Counted from the stretch's first letter, positions 35,897 to 44,657 are shown. The stretch: 64,000 bases of DNA from Flavobacterium limnophilum (GCF_027111315.2 NZ_CP114289.2:1116001-1180000); one strand, 5' to 3'. The notes: generated by a model not told the origin, from the sequence alone. Translations and numbers: made by a program.

Positions 35897-36673
35897 ATGT
35901 ACTTCCCAGAACAACCCAACCATTTATTAAACGATACCGACTTTGATTCTTTAAGAATACATTCCTTGGAAACCTTTGGGACACACGATGGACCAGGAAT
36001 ACGAATGATTGTTTTCGTTCAAGGATGCCAATTTCGATGCCTGTATTGTCAAAACCCGGATTCAATAGATATTCACGGAGGTTCATTGGTTACCATCGAT
36101 GAACTTGTTACCAAAGCATTAAAACAAAAATCTTATTTTGGAAAGCAGGGCGGAGTCACCGTTTCTGGTGGAGAACCTTTGTTGCAAAGAGCCAAATTAA
36201 TTACATTTTTTGACCGTTTGCACGAACAAGGCATCAACACTTGCCTGGATTCGAATGGACGCGTTTTGGACGCACAAACCAAGGAAGTTTTGGACAGAAC
36301 CGATTTGTTGATGCTGGACGTGAAACACATCAACGAAGAATGGCACAAAAAATTGACCGGTTTAAACAATAGTACCACCTTGAAAGTGGCAGAATACCGT
36401 GAAAGCACTGGCAAACCGATGTGGTTGCGCTACGTTTTGGTGCCAGGCTGGACCGATCAAGAAGAATATTTGCACGAATGGGCCAAACATTTTTCGGGTT
36501 ATAAATCAGTCGAAAGAGTGGAGATTATTCCTTTCCACCAAATGGGGAAACACAAATGGGAACTGTTGAATATGGAGTATGCACTTGCAGAAACACCTTC
36601 TCCCACAGCAGAAACGTTGGAAAAAGTAAAAGCCATTTTTGACTTGTATTTGGACAACGTGAAAATAAAATAA
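35897..36673 (+). CDS. pflA: Pyruvate formate-lyase activating enzyme (radical SAM)
   Basis: A 258-residue radical-SAM enzyme. The cluster motif is GCQFRCLYCQNPD (C-x3-C-x2-C), preceded by SLETFGTHDGPGIR, which is the usual PflA start. GGVTVSGGEPLLQ is the SAM-binding GGE motif. It abstracts hydrogen from the PflB glycine using a 4Fe-4S cluster and SAM. It is encoded 102 bp after pflB and followed 29 bp later by a transporter gene. Length matches E. coli PflA (246). Confidence 0.96.
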   Translation: MYFPEQPNHLLNDTDFDSLRIHSLETFGTHDGPGIRMIVFVQGCQFRCLYCQNPDSIDIHGGSLVTIDELVTKALKQKSYFGKQGGVTVSGGEPLLQRAKLITFFDRLHEQGINTCLDSNGRVLDAQTKEVLDRTDLLMLDVKHINEEWHKKLTGLNNSTTLKVAEYRESTGKPMWLRYVLVPGWTDQEEYLHEWAKHFSGYKSVERVEIIPFHQMGKHKWELLNMEYALAETPSPTAETLEKVKAIFDLYLDNVKIK

Positions 36674-36702
36674 ATTCAATAAAGAGTATTTAAGAAATTA
36701 AA

Positions 36703-37881
36703 ATGAAAAAGAATAAATATTTGATTGTCTTGGCTGGTATGATTATGCAGCTGTCAATCGGGTCTATTTATGCGTACAGCAAATGGATCGAACCCTTGTC
36801 AAAAGAATTAAATTGGGATGCCCACGACACCAAAACAGGTTTTAGTTTAGCCATTTGTTTCTTGGGATTGACGGCAGCTTTTATGGGTAAATTTGCCCAA
36901 AAAGTGGGGCCAACCAAAGCGGGATTATTGGCCACGCTATTTTTGACTGTAGGATTATTGGGTAGTGCCTTGGCGGTTAATACAGGCTCCATTTACTTGT
37001 TTTACTTGACATTTGGTGTTTTGCAAGGCATCGGTTTGGGATTTGGATACGTGGTTCCGGTTTACACTGTCGTAAAATGGTTTCCGGATAAACCAGGATT
37101 GGCTTCGGGAATCATCATCATGTCCTTTGCTTTGGGTTCGTTGTTGGCTTCTTTCTTGATTAGTCCATTAATTGCATCCACGGGATTGTCTGGAGCATTT
37201 GCCACACTGGGAATTGCTTACGGAATATGCATGTTGTTGAGCGCTTTGTATTTGGCAAATCCTGTAAATGTTGCTACGGCTCACCACGCCCACGTCGATT
37301 TGACGCCAAAAGAAATCATCACCGACAAACGTTTTATTGCACTTTGGTTGTTGTTGTTCCTGAACGTATGTGGCGGAATTGCCATCATCTCGAAAGCCGC
37401 TGTTTTAGGGCAAGAAGTGGTGGGAATGAGTGCAGCACAATCTACGCTGTTTGTGGCCATCATCGGGTTGTTTAATGGTCTTGGGCGTTTGTTTTGGTCC
37501 AGTATTTCGGATAAAATTGGGTGTTGGACTACGTTTATGCTTTTTATCGGAATAAATGTGGTGTGTTTTGCTTTAATCCCTAGTTTTTCAACGAACAATA
37601 CCTCTTTTCAAATCTTGACTTACGTGATTATTGCGGGCTACGGTGCCGGTTTTGCAACAATGCCGTCTTTCGTGAAAAGCATTTTTGGAACCGAGAATTA
37701 CGGGCAAGTATTGGGTTACACCTTGACGGCTTGGTCGGCAGCGGCCTTTGTTGGCCCATTATTATTGGGATTGAGTACTGAAATTACCATTTTCTATCTG
37801 TTTTCCTTATTGTTGGTAGTTGCCTTGATAGTTGGATTTTGGTTGAAAGGATTACTTGCAAAACCATTGGTTGTGGCATAA
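36703..37881 (+). CDS. OFA-family MFS transporter (oxalate/formate antiporter type)
   Basis: A 392-residue, 12-helix major facilitator protein. AGMIMQLSIGSIYAYSKW in helix 1 and GIGLGFGYVVPVYTVVKWFPDKPGLASG after helix 4 are characteristic of the OFA family. In this position, directly after pflB and pflA, it most likely moves formate, pyruvate or lactate across the inner membrane, taking the place of the FocA channel found next to pfl in enterobacteria. Substrate is inferred from the neighbourhood. Confidence 0.87.
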   Translation: MKKNKYLIVLAGMIMQLSIGSIYAYSKWIEPLSKELNWDAHDTKTGFSLAICFLGLTAAFMGKFAQKVGPTKAGLLATLFLTVGLLGSALAVNTGSIYLFYLTFGVLQGIGLGFGYVVPVYTVVKWFPDKPGLASGIIIMSFALGSLLASFLISPLIASTGLSGAFATLGIAYGICMLLSALYLANPVNVATAHHAHVDLTPKEIITDKRFIALWLLLFLNVCGGIAIISKAAVLGQEVVGMSAAQSTLFVAIIGLFNGLGRLFWSSISDKIGCWTTFMLFIGINVVCFALIPSFSTNNTSFQILTYVIIAGYGAGFATMPSFVKSIFGTENYGQVLGYTLTAWSAAAFVGPLLLGLSTEITIFYLFSLLLVVALIVGFWLKGLLAKPLVVA

Positions 37882-37902
37882 TCATTTAACGATTTATAAA
37901 TG

Positions 37903-37942
37903 AATTCCGAACCTTGATTTATCAGGTTTCGGAATTTTTTAT
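37903..37942 (+). terminator. Terminator of the pfl operon
   Basis: AATTCCGAACC pairs with GGTTTCGGAATT around a 10-nt loop, followed by TTTTTTATTTT. The tail overlaps the stop codon of the convergent pentapeptide gene. Confidence 0.85.
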
Positions 37943-38541
37943 TTTATATCGAGTTCATGTTTGAAGAGAAGTCCTTTTACTTCGTTCAACGAAAAAACGG
38001 CCTTTTTTAGTTTAGTTTTCGTCGGGTCGATGGTATAATTGTAACTGGTTTTGAAATTGGCCTTGTTCGCATTGGCTTTCGCAAATTCGGAACGGTACAA
38101 ATCACAGTTGTCGAAAACTACTTCGGTCAAGTCGGCGCTCATAAAATCCACGGCGATGATACTGCAATCGGTAAAGGTTGTTCCTTTTATTTTCAGGGTG
38201 TAAAATTTGGAGAAATCCAACACGCATTCCCTGAAATGAACTTCAAAAATGAGTTTGTCGCACATCGCAAAATTTACTTCTTCCATTTGACAACGATTAA
38301 AAAACACGCTTCGAAGTGCTACGTGATTGATTTTGGCTCCACTAAAAACACAATCGTTAAAAGTACAATCGATAAAAACTACCCCAATAAAATTGCATTG
38401 CGAGAAATCACAACCGTTGAAAGTACAGCATTCAAATTCCTTTAAATTGACTTCTTGTTCACCATAAGTGAGATTGTTGTATTCGACGTCAAGGAAATAT
38501 TGGGTCATAAATGGATTGTGAAATGTTTTGTGCAAACTCAA
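37939..38541 (-). CDS. Pentapeptide-repeat protein of the Qnr/McbG type
   Basis: A 200-residue protein built of about 25 five-residue units with the A(D/N)LXX pattern (CTFNGCDFSQCNFIG, CTFNDCVFSGA, SADLTEVVFDNCDLY), which folds as a right-handed quadrilateral beta-helix. The C-terminal end (YNYTIDPTKTKLKKAVFSL, then EVKGLL) resembles the end of Qnr and McbG proteins, DNA mimics that protect gyrase. Chromosomal relatives in Flavobacteria are common and may have no resistance role. A start at Met12 is also possible. It lies 133 bp from IS copy 2. Confidence 0.82.
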   Translation of the reverse strand: MSLHKTFHNPFMTQYFLDVEYNNLTYGEQEVNLKEFECCTFNGCDFSQCNFIGVVFIDCTFNDCVFSGAKINHVALRSVFFNRCQMEEVNFAMCDKLIFEVHFRECVLDFSKFYTLKIKGTTFTDCSIIAVDFMSADLTEVVFDNCDLYRSEFAKANANKANFKTSYNYTIDPTKTKLKKAVFSLNEVKGLLFKHELDIK

Positions 38542-38697
38542 AAAACAAATCTATACAAAAAAAGCCCACACTTTCATGTATCCTTTCCATTCTTTTGTGA
38601 TTTTTTAGTTGCCGAAAAAGAATGGGGGTAACAAAAATGATAAAAGATGATAAAAGATTGTGGGTTAAAAAAAGGTAGTATCCTATAAAGTGTGTAA

Positions 38698-38743
38698 GTA
38701 AAAAAAGTATTAGGGTTTGTGCAAACCCTAATACTTTTTTTAC
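38698..38743. repeat. 22-bp perfect hairpin upstream of the transposase (copy 2)
   Basis: Same structure and same offset (24 bp from the element end) as in copy 1. Confidence 0.85.
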
Positions 38744-38768
38744 TTAATTTTAATATTTTACACATTTT

Positions 38769-39965
38769 ATGAAAAAGGAAGATTTATTATCCGATGAATT
38801 TTTGAAGCAATTCAAAACAGGCGAAGACCTTTATGGCTTCTTAGCCCAACTACAAAAGCGAGGAATAGAGAAAATGCTCGAAGGCGAATTAGACGCCCAT
38901 TTAGGCTATGATAAGCACGAGAAAACTACAAAATCCAATGCTCGTAATGGTTTTTCTAACAAGAAAATAAAAACCTCATTTGGCGAATCTCAGATTCAAG
39001 TTCCCAGAGATCGAGAAGCCTCATTTAACCCTTTAATTGTGCCCAAAAGGCAAAATATGCTCGATGGTTTAGAGAACGTAATAATCTCTCTCTATGCCAA
39101 AGGAATGAGCAATAGCGACATCGAAGAACAAATAAGAGAAGTTTATAATTTTGAGGTTTCCACTAGTACTATTTCTAGGATAACCGACACGGTTTCGAGT
39201 GATATTATTGCTTGGCAAAACCGACCTTTAGAGGCTGTTTATCTGATAGTCTGGATGGACGGAATTGTTTTTAAAGTTAGAGAAAACTCAAAAATAGTCA
39301 ATAAAACCATCTATTTAGCCGTTGGACTTAATAGAGAAGGTAAAAAAGAAGTCCTTGGAATGTGGCTAGGAAAGAATGAAAGTGCTAGTTTCTGGCTTGG
39401 CGTTTTAACAGATTTAAAAGCTAGAGGAGTTGAAGATATACTAATTACTGCTACTGACAATCTAAATGGTTTTACGCAAACTATCAAAAATGTATTCCCA
39501 GAATCACAAACCCAAATCTGTGTAGTACATCAAATTAGAAACTCAGCTCGTTATGTGGTTTGGAAAGATAAAAAGGAATTTTCGGCAGATATGAAGCTTA
39601 TTTACAATGCTCCAACTAAAGAAGCTGCTAAAGCATCTCTGGGAGATTTTTCTAAAAAATGGAATAATAAATATCCTTATGCGATTAAATCCTGGGAAGA
39701 AAATTGGGAGGAACTTACCGTATTCTTTGACTTTCCAGTAGAAATCAGAAAGATAATTTACACCACAAATTTAATCGAAAACCTCAATGGTAAAATCAGA
39801 AAATACACTAAAAACAAATTATCATTCCCAACGGATGAAGCTGTTTTAAAATCTGTATATTTGGCTTTGAGAGAGGCAACCAAAAAATGGTCGATGCCAA
39901 TCCAAAACTGGGGATTAATCCTCAACCAGTTCTTAACTATATTTGAAAAAAGGGTTCAACTTTAA
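38769..39965 (+). CDS. IS256-family (Mutator-type) transposase
   Basis: A 398-residue DDE transposase identical in sequence to the one at 15980-17176. The start lies 95 bp inside the left end and the stop 54 bp before the right end. All three acidic residues and the CVVHQIRNS signature are intact, so it should be active. Identity of the two copies suggests recent transposition within this genome. Confidence 0.97.
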   Translation: MKKEDLLSDEFLKQFKTGEDLYGFLAQLQKRGIEKMLEGELDAHLGYDKHEKTTKSNARNGFSNKKIKTSFGESQIQVPRDREASFNPLIVPKRQNMLDGLENVIISLYAKGMSNSDIEEQIREVYNFEVSTSTISRITDTVSSDIIAWQNRPLEAVYLIVWMDGIVFKVRENSKIVNKTIYLAVGLNREGKKEVLGMWLGKNESASFWLGVLTDLKARGVEDILITATDNLNGFTQTIKNVFPESQTQICVVHQIRNSARYVVWKDKKEFSADMKLIYNAPTKEAAKASLGDFSKKWNNKYPYAIKSWEENWEELTVFFDFPVEIRKIIYTTNLIENLNGKIRKYTKNKLSFPTDEAVLKSVYLALREATKKWSMPIQNWGLILNQFLTIFEKRVQL

Positions 39966-40030
39966 TTAAAAAATCAAACCCCTATATTTTTAAACTTACA
40001 CACTTTTTGGGATAGTGTCTAAAAAAAAGA

Positions 40031-40055
40031 AAAACCCCTATTTTACAGGGGTTTT
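40031..40055 (-). terminator. Terminator of tRNA-Arg
   Basis: AAAACCCCT and AGGGGTTTT form a 9-bp stem. On the minus strand it is followed by TTTTTCTTTTTTTT, which runs to the IS copy 2 boundary. Confidence 0.85.
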
Positions 40056-40089
40056 AGTATCTTCGAAAGTTGGCTACTTTCATATTTCG

Positions 40090-40163
40090 TGACCTTGACT
40101 GGATTCAAACCAGTAACCTCTTGAGCCGTAATCAAGTGCGCTATTCAGTTGCGCCACAAGGCC
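40090..40163 (-). tRNA. tRNA-Arg (anticodon ACG)
   Basis: A 74-nt tRNA on the minus strand. The acceptor stem GGCCTTG pairs with CAAGGTC (one G-U) with discriminator A. The anticodon stem-loop is CTTGA-TTACGGC-TCAAG, giving anticodon ACG, which is read as ICG after deamination. The T arm is CTGG-TTTGAAT-CCAG. The 3' CCA is not encoded and must be added after transcription. Promoter and terminator are both recognisable. Confidence 0.97.
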
Positions 40164-40175
40164 TTTATGCGGGTG

Positions 40176-40206
40176 CAAATATAGGCAATTTTTGCAATCG
40201 TGCAAA
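40176..40206 (-). promoter_or_regulatory. Promoter of tRNA-Arg
   Basis: On the minus strand TTTG (40206-40203), a spacer of exactly 19 nt, then TATATTTG (40183-40176). This is a perfect Bacteroidota promoter (TTTG-N19-TAnnTTTG), 12 bp before the tRNA. Confidence 0.9.
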
Positions 40207-40268
40207 CCTAAATGCGAAATTATATCTATTTTTTTTTTAATCTAAAATCTAAAATCTATAATCTGAAA

Positions 40269-40412
40269 TCAACGTTCTAATGCTCTTGTAGTTACATAAT
40301 AGCGGTAACCGATGATCGCCAGTTGCCATTTCTTGGCTTTGGCCAAATCTAGCCTTTGTTTGGTAAAACTAGGCAGGATAAGTTTGTTTATTCGAGCTAA
40401 TAGTTTAAACAT
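40269..40412 (-). CDS. Small basic conserved-looking protein
   Basis: A 47-residue protein starting at ATG 40412 (MFKLLARINKLILPSF...), with eight Lys/Arg in the middle third and ending in YRYYVTTRALER. I recall short proteins of this kind in Flavobacteria, sometimes labelled SsrA-binding protein, but it is far too short to hold the SmpB fold, so I do not adopt that name. It lies between tRNA-Arg and the blaR terminator on the same strand as both. The amphipathic N terminus could lie on a membrane or bind RNA. Confidence 0.55.
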   Translation of the reverse strand: MFKLLARINKLILPSFTKQRLDLAKAKKWQLAIIGYRYYVTTRALER

Positions 40413-40438
40413 AGATTGATTTTTTTTCAAATATATAA

Positions 40439-40468
40439 AAAAGACGGTCATGATTAGAACCGTCTTTT
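40439..40468 (-). terminator. Terminator of the blaI-blaR operon
   Basis: AAAAGACGGT and ACCGTCTTTT form a 10-bp stem with a 10-nt loop. On the minus strand a T-rich stretch follows, 11 bp after the blaR stop. Confidence 0.85.
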
Positions 40469-40478
40469 ATAAGTTTTA

Positions 40479-42548
40479 TTATGAGAATAATTTTGACTTC
40501 ATAGCTATTCTTGCTTTTTCAAGATCTGCTTTTGCTTGTTCTTTCTGGGCTTTCATTTTTTCAAGGCTGAATCGTGCTTTCCATATTGCTTTATAAGTTT
40601 CGAGCCATTGTCCTTTGGAGGATACAATTTCATTTCCAGTGTTTTCAATTTCACTTTTGTCTAGTTCTGATTTTTTTTTCTTGGCTTTCTCAGTATCTTT
40701 CTTGGCTTGTTCGGCATCCCATTTTGCCTGCTCAGCATCTATTTTTGCTTGTTGAGTATCTTTCTTGGCTTGTTCTGAAGCTATTTTTTCTTGCTCTGCA
40801 GCTTTCTTAGCTTGATCTTGTTGAGTATTAATATTAGCTTTTTTATAATCAAAAGGTACTGAAGGAACAGATGGAACAGATGGCACGGTAGGCATAGGAT
40901 GACCAAACGCTATTTTCATAATAATTTGGTCTGGTTTATCGGTAGTTATTTCAACAATCCCGTTTTCGCCTTCTTTGCCATATTTATCCAAGGCACTTTT
41001 ACCTTTTAAAACATTCATACTTTTAGCGGCATCTGAATTAATATTATTCATCCCAACTTGGCTACCCGCTTTTTTACCATTGATAATTATCATTGGTTTG
41101 TCGGTGGAGTTTTCTGTTTTACCAATTGTGAATGTTCCGTTTTTAGTGGAAATTTCAATTGCTCCGTATTTTGCATCGGCACCATATTTTTCTTCTGCTA
41201 CTTTGCCTTTTAGGACATTTACGCTTTCGATTTGATCTGTTGGTATATCATCTATTTTGAAAGTAGATATGGTTTGTGTACCATTGAGAATAACAATTGG
41301 TTTATTGCCTTTTGTTGTTATTTTAACTGTATTTTCGAAGGTATCAACATACATGTTTTCAATGCTGTTCTGGTCTAATTTAGAAAATTCTTCATTGGTC
41401 GATTTCACACCATCAATGTAAATGTCTTTATCCGTAATTTTAACAGGTTTTGTTAAATGTTTGGTAGTGACCAGGATTGTTGGATTACCAGATTTTTGAA
41501 TAACATCTATGGATATAATATCCTTGGGATCTAATTTAGCTAATTCTTCTTGGCTTGATTTTTCGCCATTGATGTAAATTTCTTTTCCTTTTGATAAAGT
41601 GATTAAATCTTTATCAACTTTAAATTTAGTTAAGTCAACAGCTTCTGTCTTTGTTTCGTTTTCTTGTTTTGGATTAACTTTTTCCTGTGCGACTACTTTT
41701 ACTTGGAAGAAGAATAAAAAGGCACCCAATATTGGCAATACTGCCGCATACTTCCAAGAATTCCTTTTGTTGGATTGATTTTTGTTTAACATAACGATTC
41801 GTTTTTTGATTAATGATTGATAAAAATGATTGGTAATGGCAACACAATTTTCCTGTGTCGTTATTTTTAAAAGCGTCAATTGGTACGCTTTTTTATCGGA
41901 AATATTTTTGGAAGCTTCATTATCAGCGATGAATTCCAGATTTTGAACGATGGCTTTTTTGTACAACCAAACCAACGGATTGAACCAAAAAACAATACAA
42001 AACAGTCTCGAAAACAAAACGTCAACGGTGTGATTTTGTGTGCTGTGTACTTTTTCGTGCTCCAAAATGCTTTCCAATTCCGTCTCGCTGTACAGTGATG
42101 AGTTATACACGATGGATTTGAAATAGGAAAAAGGAGCGAGGTTTTCGGTGACGTCAATAAACTTGAAATCGGCTTGTTTTTGGATGGTTTTTCCTTTCAA
42201 AACCTTGGATAAACTGTAAAAATCAAAAGCAAATTTCATCAAGAAACCCAAAATTCCAATCGAATACACAATGGTGGATATAAGATACCAATTGATTTCA
42301 AAAGCCTCTTTCTCTATAGTAGTTGTCACCGGAATTTTCGACCAATCAAAATTGGTTGGAATAGGATCTACCCAAACAATTTTCGTAAAAACAACCAATG
42401 GCAAAATGACCGATGTGATGAGTCCCGCCAATAAAAACCAACGATTGCTGTTGAAAAAAGTTTCTTTTCGCAGCAAAACGAAATAAGCCAAATAAAATAG
42501 TCCAATTAATCCACTGGATTTGATGAGGAAAACGAATAGCGTTTCCAT
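40479..42548 (-). CDS. BlaR1/MecR1-like M56 membrane metallopeptidase with plug-like repeats
   Basis: A 689-residue protein. Residues 1-285 are the M56 part: helices at about 4-25, 36-58, 88-110 and 267-285, the zinc motif HEKVH (164-168) and a further ligand in EFIADNEA. The sensor penicillin-binding domain of BlaR1 is absent. Instead, residues about 310-540 hold repeated units of the kind found in SusC/TonB-receptor plugs (VLKGKVAEEKYG, VLKGKSALDKYG followed by G-I-EI-T). Then come VPSVPSVPSVP (near 555) and a charged coiled coil (AEQAKKD-type repeats, about 570-630). It probably senses an envelope signal and inactivates the BlaI-type repressor encoded 2 bp upstream. Confidence 0.9.
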   Translation of the reverse strand: METLFVFLIKSSGLIGLFYLAYFVLLRKETFFNSNRWFLLAGLITSVILPLVVFTKIVWVDPIPTNFDWSKIPVTTTIEKEAFEINWYLISTIVYSIGILGFLMKFAFDFYSLSKVLKGKTIQKQADFKFIDVTENLAPFSYFKSIVYNSSLYSETELESILEHEKVHSTQNHTVDVLFSRLFCIVFWFNPLVWLYKKAIVQNLEFIADNEASKNISDKKAYQLTLLKITTQENCVAITNHFYQSLIKKRIVMLNKNQSNKRNSWKYAAVLPILGAFLFFFQVKVVAQEKVNPKQENETKTEAVDLTKFKVDKDLITLSKGKEIYINGEKSSQEELAKLDPKDIISIDVIQKSGNPTILVTTKHLTKPVKITDKDIYIDGVKSTNEEFSKLDQNSIENMYVDTFENTVKITTKGNKPIVILNGTQTISTFKIDDIPTDQIESVNVLKGKVAEEKYGADAKYGAIEISTKNGTFTIGKTENSTDKPMIIINGKKAGSQVGMNNINSDAAKSMNVLKGKSALDKYGKEGENGIVEITTDKPDQIIMKIAFGHPMPTVPSVPSVPSVPFDYKKANINTQQDQAKKAAEQEKIASEQAKKDTQQAKIDAEQAKWDAEQAKKDTEKAKKKKSELDKSEIENTGNEIVSSKGQWLETYKAIWKARFSLEKMKAQKEQAKADLEKARIAMKSKLFS

Positions 42549-42550
42549 GA

Positions 42551-42910
42551 CTATTGCTTTTTTTCGATCATCGCTAAAATCTCGCGTAATTCGTCGGCTG
42601 AAATCTTTTCTTCTTTGGCAAAAAACGACACCATGTTTTTATAGGAACTATTAAAATAAGTATCGATCGCCGTGTTCATAAAACGCTTTCTATAGTCTTC
42701 CATCTTCACGACAGGGAAGTACTGATGCGTGTTGCCAAAAGCGTTGTGGGACACAAAACCTTTTTCTTCCAGGTTTCGGATAATGGTCGAAAGAGTGTTG
42801 TAATGAGGTTGTTCTTCAGTAATTTCGGCCAGTACTTCTTTCACGAAAGCTTTTTCCAGCTTCCATAAAATCTGCATGATTTCCTCTTCTTTGTTGGTAA
42901 GTTTTTGCAT
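42551..42910 (-). CDS. BlaI/MecI-family transcriptional repressor
   Basis: A 119-residue winged-helix protein. KLTNKEEEIMQILWKLEKAF is the usual BlaI N terminus, VLAEITEEQPHYNTLSTIIRNLEEKGFVSH the recognition helix region and wing, and the C-terminal half (MVSFFAKEEKISADELREIL) the dimerisation and proteolysis-sensitive part. It should repress its own operon until the adjoining M56 peptidase triggers its cleavage. Three dyad sites lie just upstream. No beta-lactamase is seen nearby, so the regulon is open. Confidence 0.93.
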   Translation of the reverse strand: MQKLTNKEEEIMQILWKLEKAFVKEVLAEITEEQPHYNTLSTIIRNLEEKGFVSHNAFGNTHQYFPVVKMEDYRKRFMNTAIDTYFNSSYKNMVSFFAKEEKISADELREILAMIEKKQ

Positions 42911-42946
42911 GGTTGTATCGATTTGTTATCTTCAAAACAAACTTAC

Positions 42947-43002
42947 AACTATATTTTTAGTTGACAAACTATTTTTATAGTTATTTAACTAGATTTCAAG
43001 TT
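42947..43002. promoter_or_regulatory. Three tandem dyad operators upstream of blaI
   Basis: AACTA-N6-TAGTT occurs perfectly at 42947-42962 and 42967-42982, and with one changed base (AACTA-N6-AAGTT) at 42987-43002. Start-to-start spacing is exactly 20 bp each time, about two helical turns. They begin 37 bp upstream of the blaI start codon and are well placed for autorepression. Confidence 0.7.
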
Positions 43003-43031
43003 TCAAGTAAAAAACTCTGGTTTTGAGATGC

Positions 43032-44248
43032 TTATTTATTTTCGGCTCGCAACATTCGATTCAACCAAACGCAACAGAAAGCGGCCAACATTCCCAACGA
43101 ACCCATGACAACCCAATTGGTTAGATACCCAAAATGGGCAATAATATCGAGTCCGGTTTTCGAACAGGCAATGTGCGCCAAGCTAAAACTCATCGTAAAC
43201 AAGCCCATGTATTGTCCTTCTTGTCCTTTTGGTGCTCGGTTTAGCGCCACGGCATTCGAAAAAGGGAAGGCAAAAATTTCTCCAAAACTCAGAAAAACAA
43301 TGCTTACCACTAAAATAGCACCCCAAGAATCAATTAATAAGACAAAATAGCCCAAGGCCACGAATAATGCGCCATAGGCGATGATCTTGATTTTATTTAA
43401 ACCTTTCCGTTCCACCATGCTTACAATAGGCATTTCCAACAAGAAGACCAAAAGCCCGTTTAAGGAAAGAAGCATTCCGGTTTGAAATTCGGTCAAACCA
43501 AATTTTTCGTGATGGTACAAAGGCAATGTGGTGAATATTTGAAAAAACACCATCACGATAATAAAAATAGTGAATAGGAGTAACCAAAAAGGTTTGTCTT
43601 TGTATATGGATTTTCGGTTTATATTGGCAGGAATTTCACCAGCTGCCAGCGGAATTCTTTTTTTCTCTTTGACGGTTAAAGCAAAAATGAGAATAGCAAG
43701 GATGCAAGAACTGCCATCGATCCAAAACAAGCCTTGGTAACCCATTCCCAAAATAATTAATCCACCCAAAGTAGGACCGGCCGCAAAACCCAAATTTACC
43801 GACAAACGTACCAAGGACAAGGCACGAACCCTATTTTCGGGTTTGGCATAGACGCTCAAGGAGACAAACATCGCTGGTCGGAACATGTCGGCAATGGCCA
43901 TAATGGTAAACATTCCGAAGCACAGACCCCAAAAGCTGGTAATGTATTGCAGAATAAAAACAGTATCCCACTGGTGAAAAGGCTAAAAATCATGATCTTG
44001 TAAAAACCGATTTTATCCGTCAATTTACCGCCAATCCATGAACCCAACATCGAACCCAAACCAAAGGCAACCATAATCCATCCCACTTGTTCATAAGTAA
44101 AATGGAGATTTTCCTTCAAATATTTGGACAAAAACGGCAAAACCATCGTTCCCGCCCTGTTGATAAAAGTAATCATGGCAAGAATCCAAACTTCGCGTCT
44201 AAACCCCTTGAAATTGTTGATGTAGCGATGGAAAACTTTTTTTAACAT
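43032..44248 (-). pseudogene. MFS transporter, interrupted by a frameshift
   Basis: The first part (44248 down to about 43960) encodes about 95 residues with VWILAMITFINRAGTMVLPF and a normal MFS loop GSWIGGKLTDKIGFYKI. The frame then runs into a nonsense tail, stopping at 43856. The rest (293 residues from 43913 down to 43032) continues the protein in another frame with GLGFIL-like helices and the second half (NGLLVFLLEMPIVSMVERKG). The shift maps to a run of five A on the plus strand at 43956-43960: one more base restores about 405 residues, the normal length. It is either a real inactivating deletion, a phase-variable homopolymer, or a sequencing error. Confidence 0.85.
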
Positions 44249-44267
44249 AGGTGAATTTTCTGTTTTG

Positions 44268-44275
44268 CAAAGCTA
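44268..44275 (-). promoter_or_regulatory. -7 element of the MFS gene
   Basis: TAGCTTTG on the minus strand, 20 bp before the ATG. The gap 44249-44657 (409 bp) otherwise holds only a small hairpin (AAAAAGC-TGTT-GCTTTTT, 44471-44488) and no gene that I can support. Confidence 0.5.
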
Positions 44276-44657
44276 CAAAGTTTTTTATTGGTGGTATCAT
44301 ATAATGCTATAGGTCGTTATGTGTTGTCTTATTTTCTGCCAAGCGATAAAAAAAAACAACAATGTTGAACAAGATTACTAAAGGTAACACTGGGGCGTGG
44401 TCGTTAATTGTTTATTTACTTTACTCCAAAATATGCACGAGGGCAAAACAAGTTAAAAAGCCATATCTGTAAAAAGCTGTTGCTTTTTGCATAAAAAACA
44501 AGAAAGTCAACTATCTTTTTTTTAGATTTACTTCGTCAATTCGCTATAGCTTGAGTGTCTGGTTATATGTATCGATGGAATCGTTTTGCACCGAATCACA
44601 ACTTGGTGTTTAAAACCAAGATTCCCCTTTCTAAAAGTATTATTAAACTTAACAAAA

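Larger units (their letters stand above)
38674..40019 (+). mobile_element. IS256-family insertion sequence, copy 2
   Basis: A 1346-bp element, the same length as copy 1 and the opposite orientation. It begins GGTAGTATCCTATAAAGTG and ends GGGATAGTGTC. The 8-bp sequence TAAAAAAA occurs directly before (38666-38673) and after (40020-40027), so this copy has its own target duplication. The right flank is the A/T run of the tRNA-Arg terminator. Copies 1 and 2 together bracket the 21-kb segment with the arg, gly and pfl genes. Confidence 0.95.

Noticed and set aside
15926-40019. Composite transposon formed by the two IS copies
   Set aside because: Each copy has its own flanking 8-bp duplication, and the segment between holds housekeeping genes in a normal chromosomal arrangement. 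Two independent insertions explain it better.
40220-40268. Tandem AATCTAAA units downstream of the small basic protein gene
   Set aside because: Short simple repeat of a common kind; no operator symmetry or function can be supported.
40269-40412. Annotation as SsrA-binding protein
   Set aside because: 47 residues cannot hold the SmpB fold and none of its motifs are present, so only a small-protein call is kept.
44400-44657. Possible gene remnant in the gap before the class V aminotransferase
   Set aside because: No frame of useful length and no recognisable peptide was found; only a small hairpin is clear.
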